A stretch of DNA of 64,000 bases from Dicaeum eximium (Eukaryota; Chordata; Aves; Passeriformes; Dicaeidae). Positions 15,201 through 27,200 of the stretch are shown here, piece by piece. The translations under genes and the position numbers were made by a program. Where the stretch lies: the NCBI GenBank assembly GCA_013396995.1, contig VWZP01006707.1, positions 478,118-542,117 of the forward strand, given 5' to 3'. Position 1 is the first letter of the stretch, and every line of letters starts with the position of its first letter. The notes beneath the pieces were generated by a model. That model had not been told where the DNA came from, ran no database searches, and saw only the letters and a list, made by a program, of their open reading frames with translations.

Positions 15201-18200
15201 ACTACCCAAACACCATAGCAGAAAAGCATGGCTTTAAGGATCTCCGCCAGTTCATTGATGAATATGTGGTAAGAAGAAGCTGAGCAGTCTTTCTGCCTCA
15301 TCCCACATCAGGTGCAGGCTCTGGCACCAAGCTTGGCACGTAGTGTTTCTTGAGCAGAAGTGATGGGGTGATAAAGCATGTGGAGGTAGGGTGTAGAACG
15401 CAGACATCAGCCACACTGAAAGCTTTCAGGCTGGAGGGTTAGGTGTGTCTCTCGAGCCAGGGAAGTTCCTGGGGCTTTCGTACAGAGCAAGTAAGATGGA
15501 AGCAGAGACTGCCATGCTGGCTTCCATTCCTCAATCCATCTATTGAAGTTTCTGAGGGGATGTGGTTGGTGCCTAGTGTACTCTTCTAGTTCTGATCCTG
15601 GGAAAAGAGCCCCTTCATCCAGCTTACTTTAGGGAGTAATATGGGAACAGAATATGTTTGGGAAAATACAATTTGAGGTGCTCTCTTATTAGTTGTAGGA
15701 TGAGCAGGATTGCTTACTAGCTCATTCACAGCTCATCTGTGTAGTCTGCCTGTTCTACTTGATACCCATTTCTCCCTGCATTGGTATAGTTGTCCATTCC
15801 CTATTTGTTCTATCAGGGATCCCAATTGACAGTTCATTTCTATTTGAGCTAACCCCAGCCCCAGAAAACGCACTCTGACTTTTCCAGATTATGACATGGA
15901 CCTGACTCCAGCTGTACCAAGCAATTGTTTCTGTGCAATACTTGGGTATGCACAGAGTTTCTCCTTTTGTTTCAGTTTGAGCTGTTTCTGGCCTGTGTGC
16001 AAGGAGCTCCTTGACTCAGGTCACATGAATTCTCTTTGCCTTTGCTTTAGGTTGAAAAGTTGTGTTGAATTGTCCTTAAGATTGTGTGAGTGCTGGGTGA
16101 TAGATGTGCCAGCTTTAGTGTGGTTCTGCCAGCCAATTACTATAGTGTTTAAGCCCTATTTAGGAGGCACAGGTAGTTCTTGGACTTGGGCCCTGCTTCT
16201 TGACATTATACATTAGAGCTAAATAAAAGTCATTCCATATTCTGAGATCAGGAGGGCTGCAGGAACTGTAAATTGTGTGATCAAAATCTTTGCATTGGGG
16301 TAAGTGAGAGATGTGCAAGAAGTTCTTCCAACCTCTCATTGCAGTACTGTGTTCCTCCCATGTTCTCTCCACCAGCACAGTGACAGAGCTGTGTTAAGAG
16401 TAGGTCCTCCTTACTGACTGTCAGGCTGTCAGTGCAGCACAGTGCAAAGCACACAAATCATCTGCAACAGTGTGACCACTGCAAGGTAGTGACCACTATC
16501 ACTAGTAGTATGGATGTCTGAAAATCCCATTAAACCCCTTTACTCACCTAATTTTCTCTCTGGCAAAGGTTGCTCTGCACCTCTGTAAAGCATTGCATGA
16601 ACTACTGGCCTGACCCATTTTGACTGTGGAGGGAAGCATGTGTAGACAGCTTTGACACACATGCCCTGTGGATTGAGGGCCCATGAGTTTGCATTTGTGG
16701 ATGGAAGACTATCTTGTTGTATTGCAACTGTTAAGATGGCTGTGCTTGTTACATAATTGGAATTTGGGAAGGAGGATGGGATGAAGAAGCTTCCTTGTGT
16801 GTGATTTGGTGAAGCTCTGCCTTCCTCCCCTGCTCTGTTTCAAATGCATAAGAAAGGATTCTGCTCTCCTGTGAATCAGAAGTTGCCTGTATTATATGAA
16901 CTGCTGCTTGCTGTGAGGTTTCCTGTTAATATCACAGAAAAGGGTCTGTGTACTCCCACTCTGGGTGTTACATGCTGCTGCTAATGCCAAGAAACTGAAA
17001 CTAAATCTACATCAAAGCTAAAACTTAGCAATTTTGCAGGTGCTCTGCATGTGATAAGCTTTCCCCCTTATGGTTAACTATGCATGCCCCAAAATAGCCT
17101 TTGACAAGTGTTTGTATTTTTAGAGCTGTGCTTATGTTCTGGGAGTTTGCAGACATTGGTTAGGACATAAATGTGATGGGGTGAGAGGCTGTAATGGCTA
17201 CTCAGAAGCAGTCCATGTTTCACCTTTGTTACCTATTAATACAACAAAGATCTCAAAAGTTTATCCCAGACAGCTGTTAGTGGGGATTTAAGTCACTTGA
17301 GAAGCCTTAATCTTTGGGAATGAGCTGTCCTCAGAGGTTTTTTTTCCCATCATTGATGAAAAAGTGACATACCTTTTGCTTGCTTTTATTCTCTAGGTTC
17401 TTTATCTAAAAGCAACTTGAATTTCTTTTTTCTTGCCCACTTTCCTCTCCAGGAAACTGCAGATATGCTGAAGAGTCACATTAAGGAAGAGCTGATGCAA
17501 GGCAAGGAGGATGAGTCTGTTTATGAGTCCATGGCTCATCTGTCCACTGACCTGTTAATGAAATGTTCCTTGAATCCAGGCTCCGATGAAGAGCTTTATG
17601 AATCCATGGCTGGATTTGTCCCGGGTGCCCCAGAAGATCTTTGTATGTATATTCATAGAATTACAGAATTATGGGAAATTTTGGGTTAGAAGCTACCTCT
17701 AAAGCTCACCTAGTGCAAGCCCTCTGCACTGGGCAGAGACATCTTTAGATCAGATTGCTCAGACCCGTCTCTCTTACACACAGTAGTGACTCAGTTACAG
17801 CTCTTCTGCTCTCACCACAAGGAAACTACGCTGCAGTTCTAACATTGGCTGACTGGCTAAATTGCTCTATACCTTTTTTTTAACTGCTAGTGTACAAGAT
17901 CAAGAGCTGTTTATTCAGTGTTTTGAGGACTCCCTGAACCCCGAGCAAATAAATTAACATATACAAATGAGACTAAATTTTCTACCATGTCCTGCTTTTT
18001 CCTCCTGAGGACTAGGTACCTAGGAACATTCTGACATGAAAAAAGAGCACTATGTAAGATGTGATTTGACTGACAACTGGGAAACTGAAAAACAAAAGCT
18101 GAGATTCTAGCTCAACAACTTGTGAGCAAAAGAAAGCGAACATCTAGAAATATGTGTACCAAAAAGATCATAAGTGAAAAATAATTTTTCTAATCTGATT

Positions 18201-21200
18201 GGTTTATTGCTAAAAATAAAGAGCTAATTCTGATAAATATGCACATATTTAACTTTTTCACTATTGCATTAATATTCAGTGAGGCCAGTTGAAAATACCA
18301 AATTAAGTACCTATGTTAAGTAATCGTAAATTTGCTGTTTGGTCTGACTTCATCTCACTGATCTATTTTGTGATTCCCATAATAAGCAGAGAATTTAGCT
18401 TCTTTTATTTTAAGTACCTCCTTAAGGTACTTAAGGACTTCTGGTGTTTCTGCAGTTTTAAAGTGTGCTGCCTCAGGGGAAGAGCTTTCTTTTTGAAACA
18501 CTTGTGCTTATGGGCTATATTGGTCCTGGACTGTTTTTCTCCTCTTTTAGATTAAATGATATTATAAAACACATTTTTGTTGATTATGAAGTCCAGAAGA
18601 CAGTGATGGTTCTTTCTTCGAAATCATAAACTCTTTTCTGCTAAGTGTTGTTGGCCACTGCAGGGATAGTTTTGCTACCAAAACCAGGATTATTCTGCCT
18701 TCAGGTGAAGATAAGCAGGAAATCAGGTTGGACTTGTAAAGAACAAAGCTGCTGTTGTTTGCAGTAATGGGAGTGACAGTTTCTAGATGCTTGGTAGGTC
18801 TGCCTGTAATCAGTGCACCTCTGAATGGGTTTGATTGACTAAGCCTGTGGAGGGTTAAAAAATAAGCTCAACACGAAGAAGCCAAATTTCCTTCTTCAAG
18901 GCCTGAAATGCCCAGATCTCCCAGAAAGTATGCATGGAATTTTCTTGCAAATTGAGCTCCCTGTAATTTAGCACTTTTGAACTGGACTTGGAAAAGCCTC
19001 TCTTTCCTGGTTCTTCTGGAGTTCTAGTGTGTTGCCTCTGCACACAAAGCTCTGCTGCCTTCCAGTCAGGAGTCTTTTATTGAAATTCTGTTTTCCTTGC
19101 CTGGTCTGTTAGTCTTTGCCTGAAGGATATTAACAGCTTGTCTGAACAGTGCTTAAATCTACCTGTATCAGATAAGTTTAAATTGGCACAGTTCTCAGCA
19201 CTTAGATTGATTCTCTCAAAGTGCAAGTGTTTCAATATCATTTAGAATACCAGCACGCAGGCAAACCCTCACTGAAATTAATGGGAGTGCTGGCTGCTTT
19301 AGAGCTGCCATCACAAATAAAGGATTTAAGCTTTTGTACTGATTTGAAGGTTTGTGAGGATGGCTCACTAGGAAATCATGACTAACTTGTCTTGAAGTAC
19401 TTTTTTCAGTCATTACCCTTGTGAGTAGATATGGCTGTGGTGTAGAGGATAATACCTGGGCTATATTAGGTGTAGCCATACTGTAGCAGTGTGGCCCTTT
19501 ATTGTGATCAAGATGTGCTTCCACCACAGTTTTTCAGAGACTGATCAAAGGAAGGTTAGATACCACAGAGTCAATTTTTCTGGCAGAAAGTTGTTTGAGA
19601 ATAAAGTGACAGGACTGCAGCCATTGTAATGAGTTAAAATTATTTCATATTCTCACATGTAACCCAAACTATCTAGTTTACATAGTAGTACATCTATGAT
19701 ATAGAAATAGGTATGCCTTAAAAATTCACTTATATCAATAAGCCTCAGCAATCCATTGATATCACTCCTGGTTTTTATATCATTAGGAACATGGTTACCT
19801 AACATTTTATTGTAGTTTTGAGATAAGTTTTAGCGTTACAATGAGGTTCACCTTTTTCTTTAAAATCAGAATTCTTTGTCAAAACACTGAATTAACAAAG
19901 AATCTTATTGTTTGCTGTCAGTCGTTTCTCAATACTGAATTATCATCTGACCCTCTAAACACTTTCCATATCCAAGTAATTAACTCAGCCATCTATTTTG
20001 ACTTTATTCCAATAAATAAAACAAACACTGTCTTATGTGTCATGTGAAAATTGCCTTTAATGTCTTGTTTTTCCAAGTCACTTGGTTTCCTCTCAGGAGC
20101 ACTGTACAGAGGTCAAAACTTTCACCTGGCCAGCACACGCTCAAGAATAGCCAAAACTCAGTGCCTGCTTGAAGCCTTGTCAGAATTTCTCAGTAGCGTT
20201 GTTAGTCACCCTCAAGTGTAAGCCTCAGGCAGCTGGAAAAAATTTGTGCAGAGTTGACTGAACATAGCAACTTAGAAGCCTTTTTCAAGGAAAATGGTCA
20301 TTGGCCCAGCTTCTTTGATTGTCACCATAAAGTAAAGGTCCAGTTTATTATGTTGTATTACATTGTTCCATGCATTGAAGGATATAATTAACAGGTTCAT
20401 CTTTCTGGCTTTTTTTTTTTCCAGATGTAGAGATGCTTCAATCCAAACCAGACACTCCAGTTGCTGGAGATGAAGTTTCTATCACTACAAAAGACTCAAT
20501 GCTCCGCAAGTTTTTAGAAGGTGAGACCTATTTTGAGGGAAGGATGGCAGTAACACAGTTAAAGCAATTAAACAGAACCTGAGATTTCTGCATGAACTCT
20601 TAAGGATAGAAAATAGCCCACACTGTTTGCTTTTTTTCAGACAAAGGACTAATTCTCTGTAGTACTTTGTAGACCATCACACATAGCTTTTGAAAACCAT
20701 TGGTCTGTTGGATTTGTTCATTATTCAAGTATGTTAATTAACTGAAATTAATGACACTAACTGTTCCTCAAATTCTTAAAGAGAGTTAGGAGATTTTTCA
20801 CTATTTCTTCAAAGCATGGTACAGGCATAGTGGCAAACAGTTACATGCAGCTAGATGTTAATGACTTTGTCAAGTCCTGTCATTAAGGTCTTTGGTACAT
20901 TTAAGGCACTGGGCTGTGAAATGGCCAACTTAGTAAGAATGTGGTACATAATGCATCTAGAGGGAGCCAGGTTCAGTGAAATGGCCAAGTTGCTATTCTA
21001 ACAAGCTCTGCTCTGTTGTAGGTGGTAGCATGGATGTGCCAGATTCTGAGGAAGGAGGTCACGAGCAGTATGGTGAAGATGTGTACTACTCAGTGGAACA
21101 AGACTCTTTTCCACAGGAAATGGCTAACAGACCTCCAGTTCCTGTTCCAAGACCAGAATCTAGCTCTCCACAGCCAGACAATGAGCTGTACATCTCCAAA

Positions 21201-24200
21201 AGTGAGTTGATTACCAGTGGAAGTGTAAACCAGTAAATGGTAGAATGGCACTGACGTGGACTCCAGTTGCCAAATAAATGCCAGGATCCCTGGATTGTTT
21301 GATTCTGGAGTTAGGTTACCTTTGGGATCCAATTCCATATCTGTTTTTTCATCTTTTGCCTACTCTGAAAATGCGGCTATATTATATCCCAAGGTCTTGG
21401 CCTAAGCTTGCTCTTCATGAAAGCAGTAACATGACAGATTACCCCTAAGTGGTGTAAACAAATCCAACTAAATAGAAAAGATCCTGATGTTATAAGGGCA
21501 CAATTGAGCTAATAAATTGAGACATTGCTGATCTGTAATGGTATCACTCATTCAACTGCATTTGTATAGGACATGATTTTATACCTCAGTACCTCCCTCT
21601 GTGGTGGGAGAATTCTTCAGTTGAAATTGAAGAAGATTGTTCCTCTTAGTTCATTAGGCAGCTTTGGAAATCTTGGTCATATATTATGAACATTCTAACA
21701 AGAGCCACAATGATGTGAGAGAGTCATTTCAGTGACTTCTTCCTCCTGTGACAGGACTATGGAGAAATCATGTCCAGATTTCTCTTAGAGGTGGCTGAAC
21801 TAAATTCTTTGAGGTCAATAAAAGAGAATTCTACTGTACAAATCTTTGTGTTCTTCAATGGACTTAGAAGGGTAACAGAAGCTGTAATGCAGTGCAGAAT
21901 TGTTTGCTTGCCATTTTCATCCTTGCTATTTCTATCTTCATGAGATGCATCTCAATATCTAAACAATGTTTCTTTTGCAGTTTTTGCACAGAAGGCTCAA
22001 AGACCTGAGAATCTTTATGTCCCTAGAGGAAGAGTTAAGAAAGGTAAGGCAGAAGTTCACTCTGAAAATCTTTTCAGTAATGCAAAAGCAGATCTCTTAC
22101 CATAGCTTCATTTGTGTGAAATATGACAGAATAGACTGTTTTGCAAAGCTCTGGGGATAACAGTCCTCTATGAATGACCCAATCTTTTTGACCTTTTGTG
22201 ACACTGGAAACTTTTATAAGCGCAGAGTGCGAGGGGAGCACATGTCTTGGGAACTCTTCTTTATCTTACTAAGAAGTTAGAAAATGCCAGCATCAGTAGA
22301 ATTTGTTTTCAGTTTCTGGGCTTAAACTACACAGATTACCTAGATAGAATCTAGCGTTGTGACTGCTAAGGTAAAAGCTCTGTTCTGTGAATTGTTCAGG
22401 AAGCAGGGCGCTTTAAGGAATATGTTTTGTGCTCTTTACTTAAATTATGTTTTTAAGAGCAGAGCTTATCCCTGGGATATATTTTTGTACGGGGCTACCT
22501 CTCTGTTGGGCTTTTAGACCTGAAAAATAGTAGGATGGCCTAAGAAGAAAACACTTCTTAGGAAACACTCAGTCTGTAATACTGTTTTTTCCTTTTTTTT
22601 TTTAATGTCTGCCAGATCAAGGGTGTTTGATCTCTTTGTATTCAGTGAAGAAGGTAGATGCCACAAGTTTAATAATATTTTTGATGGTATTCTCTCTTCA
22701 GAGACAATAGTCAGGCCTGTGAGGGACCTGTCTCAATCAAGTATATATGATCCATTTGCTGGAATGAAAACCCCAGGTCAGCGGCAGCTGATTACATTAC
22801 AGGAGCAAGTGAAAATGGGCATCCTCACTGTGGATGAAGCTGTACTTCATTTCAAGGAGTGGCAACTGAACCAGAAAAAGAGATCAGAATCATTCCGGTT
22901 CCAGCAGGTACAGACTTATGCTACTGCTTAAGAAATATACCTGTCTCTCTAGGTATATATCACAAACTTCTCAGTGTGGGTACATTTTTTCTCTGGTTGG
23001 AGCAGGAAGACTGCTGACATAATCCCCCAGCTAGCAGAGTTCTCTCCTGCCACGGGGGAGCTGTTCCCCGTAAGTAGCAAGCGGTTTTACTGATCTGTTT
23101 GTCTTGCAGTAATATTGTCAGTTTTTGAAGATTTGTATACAAGGAATTGGATCAAATCCAGTTGGCTAAATCACCTTTCTAGAGGTCACCTAGCACCTGC
23201 CTTCTGGCAGGGGACTTCAGTGATGAACATTTAACTTGTTGGTTCTCATCCATTTCAGATCAGTGAAGACTGTGTCCCAGATGGTGTATTGGCTGTAAAG
23301 TTCTAGTTGGTAGATGATCTGATTTCTCCAATTGTTTGTTGATGGCTACAGGACTGTTCTTTGCAGCTGGGCAAGGTCTAGCAACGGTCATTAGTAAAAG
23401 CAGAATGTTTGGGTGGTTTAACAGAAAGAGAGTCATTTTATTGGCAGCAGTGACATAATGACTGTAGAACTATCAGTTATAGTTTAAAATTTTCATTCTC
23501 AAGCCAGAGTGAGGCTCCCTCTAAAACCAGTGCCTGCTTCTTTTGGAACCTTTTGTTCATGCTGCGGCAGTCTGGTCTCCAGTGGGTGATGTTGTTTTGG
23601 AAGCTGTCAGAACAAAGGCAAAGCTTTTCTCCTCCTGATTCTCACTTGGAAAGGTCCTCTCTACCCAGAAACAGTCAGAGAAGTCCCTTCTTCTACCAGA
23701 GAAGAATACAGTGCTACTTAAGTAAACTGATGTAGAAGAGATGGAGTGGCGTGCTCTGTGCCCCATGCCATGCGCAGCTTTCAAAGTCTCTGCTCTGAAT
23801 TTTGCTTCATGGTAGAGCAGTTGCTTCATCTGCTTTTCTACCTATTCAGAGGTTTCCTCCTCTCAGATCTGTACATACTTCCCTGATGAAAAAAGCTGTC
23901 TTTTTTCTCCCTACCCTTTTGTACTGTAAGGTGTAATATGCTGCCACACAATGGTGAGGAGTCTTTGCTCCCAGTTACATTTCTTCACTGGGGATATCCT
24001 GAATTCTGAGTTGTACCTCATACTTTGGGATGCATGGAAGCCTATTCTGCAGAATAATCTGTTCATTAGTACACAAAAGGACAGTGCAGTTACTTGATTT
24101 TGGGTCTTGTTTCTGTGCCAGTGTCACAGTGCAAACAGAAAATACAGGGAGTTATAAACTCAATCTGTTGGTTATCTGTAACTGCCTGTATGTGAACTTG

Positions 24201-27200
24201 ACCTTAACATACATAATAAACATCAGAAAAAACTTGGCTTCTGAAAGACACACATGGGTTTCTGAAAGGAATCTATTAAAACCTGTTGACATGGTTTGGA
24301 CTTCAGCCAGGTCTAGCAAGCTTTGTTATAGCTTGACTGCAAAGTTAGCTAAAATGTAATACTGGTTTTGTCAGAAAGCTGCTCATCTTCCTTTATCCAA
24401 AGCCCTCAAAAGAATATCTTGTGATGTTTTTAGGAAAATCTGAAACGTCTACGAGACAGCATAACCAGGAGGCAAATGGAGAAGCAAAAAAAAGACAAAA
24501 GTGCAGGTAACAGTCTTTGATTCTGATAGTCTCTGGTAATGAAACAGCTAATCATATTAACAAGCTCTTCAGCAGATATGTGTCTGTGTGTATTGTGGTT
24601 CTGATATTTTTAATATGCACAGCCATGTGCCAGCCATTGGCAGAAACTTAGGGAAGTTGCTTTGCTCCTCACTTCCACAGCCAAGAAAAGGATGCCCGCA
24701 TCTGTGGAGTGGATTTGGATTCATTCATGTACAGTTATCATTGTATTTATGCAATTGTATTTAACTCTGCCCTTAAGTGCAAAATTGTCTCATGGAGGCT
24801 ATAATTGCATAGACCTTTCTGAGCTGTTCACTTTCCCTTCCAGATTTGGAAATTACAGTACCCATTCGACATTCTCATAATACTTTGGGGAAACCAGAAT
24901 GTGGAATATATGAATACACCCCCAGGAAAAATGTTTTTCCACCAAAAAAGGAGTTAAAACGAGGAGACTGGAAAACAGAAAGCACATCCAGCACAACAAG
25001 TAAGCAACCTCTGAGCGTCACCGTCCCTACAGGAAAGCTGGATGGAACACACTTCCCAAGCCTGACCTTGGAGTCAACCCAGGGGACAGGACTTCTGTTC
25101 CTGAATCCCAGCACTGACAATGCCACCCCAAACCTTGCATGCCTCAGGCCAGCTGTTCTCAAAACTGTAAAAGCAATTCCAGGTGTGCATCAAGTGGTTT
25201 GGGCATCTTTTGTCTGCATCTCTGCAGGAGGAGAACCTGAAAGCTGAGCCAAAGATTCTCTTGAGCCTTCTCAGGGAAGGCATACCACCTGTCTTCAGTT
25301 CTTAAAAGCAGGTGGCAGCTGCTCTCTTACTGGAAAGGATGCTTCCAGGCTGTGCCTGCCAGAGGCTCTGTGCTCTTCTGGCCTGAAGGGCTGGAAACCA
25401 GTCTCTACATGCTGTTTCTTCAGTTGTTTTACATGAAGGCAGCATTTTTCATTGGTAAATGTGGGGGACCTTTTAAGTGGCTTGGGCAGTCTGCACCTTT
25501 TTATTATCTTTGCTTTTCATTACATTTAATTTGTGCAAATTAAATCCCTGCATTCTTGTTCTTACTGCAGACTGAGCAATTTTTGCAGAAATCATTTAGA
25601 CTCAGTTGAGTCCTTTGAAAGGAAACCTGACTTCCTGTGAGGTTAGCACCTTTGTGACTCCTGGCAAGATGCAGCTGGCATACATCCAGAATAGGTGCCA
25701 GAGGCAGCTGGCTGAGCCAGTAACTTGCATACAGGCACTTCTGAGAGAAGTGTTAACAAGTCTGCAGAGCTCGCTGTATGCAGCTTGGTGCTCTTTCTCA
25801 TGGTGTGATTGTGAGAATGGACCCCACCACAGTATTTAGCACTCTTAAGTGCTGCTGTTTGTACCAGCTGACTGGACTTAGCAAAGCTAGCAGGGAGGGA
25901 CTGCATCTTAGGAGAAAAACCTCTCTAGCCACCATTTCAGTGTAGAGGTTTCTGAATACTAGTGTCCCAGTATTTCACAGCCCTATAGAATGTTATCTAT
26001 TTATAACTGAAACCAGCAATAGCAGTGTAGGATATGTTTGTGAGTTGCTGTCACCTTTGGAATTGGCATGACTGACAGAAAAAAGAATCTCTACTCTGAG
26101 TCCATGACAGTTTAATTGGTTTGCATAGATGAGTGCTGAAGGTTGTTTGAACAAACTTGTTTTTAGCTTGGAAATAGACTAGGAAATATTCCTGTGATGA
26201 TTGAGGATTGTTGTAAGAGGGGGTAGTAAACAGTTATTTATTTGGAACAATAACTTCTTAAGCAGTCACTCCAGGAATGAATATGTGACCGTGCTCAGAG
26301 CCATCTATCTTCATGCAATTGTTAAAGATATGGGGACTGATAATGTAAATGTACATAAGTGTTGGGTGTGTAACCCTTGTGAAAATATTTGCCTGACTTG
26401 CCAGATGATATTGGCATTGGATCTTTTCAGTTAAATTATGGTTGTGAGTATTTAACCAGAAGACTGGATAAAGAAAGATAAGATCTTCTAGGGAAAAAGC
26501 ATAATTGAATGGCTTGGTCCTGTGGTTTGTGTTGTATTAAATGCTGCTGTTTGGATCCCAAAGATAGAGAAAAAACCAGTGAAAATAAATTAATCTAAAC
26601 AAGCATTAATTATATTTGCAAGAATTAAGCGTGAGAGTAGAAAGAGTCCTGAGTTAGGGATTTGCAGTTGAATCACCAGGTTTTATTAATCAGTTTTTCT
26701 CTTGCTTACTCCAGGTAGTGCAAGTAACCGCTCCAGCACTCGGAGTATATTGAGTGTCAGCAGTGGGATGGAAGGGGACACTGAGGTAAGCTCTCACCTC
26801 TGCTATGTACTGCTCTGCTGTCCTTAAGTACATGTCTTTGTTTTCATGCTGAAAAATGAGCTCAGAGCTGGCATTGCATTTAGAGACATGCCAAAATGTA
26901 GCCACGTCTTTTGTGAAGATACCAAGAACCAGATTCTGCTGTTCTGTAAACGCTTCTCTTCATTTTGTAGGACAGTGAAGTCCCAGAAACAGCAAGGAGC
27001 CGCAGCCCAGTTCTTCACCAAGTAGAGAGGCTTCCTTTCCCAGAAAGGCCTCCCAGAGTGCCTCCTCGAGGTGCAAGCAGGTAAAACTAAAATGCAGCTC
27101 AGAATGTGTGCTTTCAGTGAGTTGGTATGAAAGCCGTGGATGGAAATCAAAGCAGTTAACAAAGGCATAAAGTTGACTGTGTTTTTGAACAAAGTCTACC

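Larger units (their letters stand above)
20521..22701 (+). other. PIK3AP1 introns around the short 63-nt exon
   Basis: Introns 20521-21021, 21202-21980 and 22044-22701 contain unique sequence. An open frame continues upstream of the exon at 22702 back to 22605, but the acceptor at 22701 and similarity to mammals place the exon start at 22702. Confidence 0.6.

Noticed and set aside
22605..22701. Open frame upstream of the PIK3AP1 exon at 22702
   Set aside because: An acceptor TTCTCTCTTCAG sits at 22701 and the upstream residues do not match the family.
24846..25247. Extended open frame beyond the PIK3AP1 exon ending at 24999
   Set aside because: Similarity to BCAP stops exactly at the GTAAGC donor, and the next exon continues it in frame. 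The extension is intron read-through.
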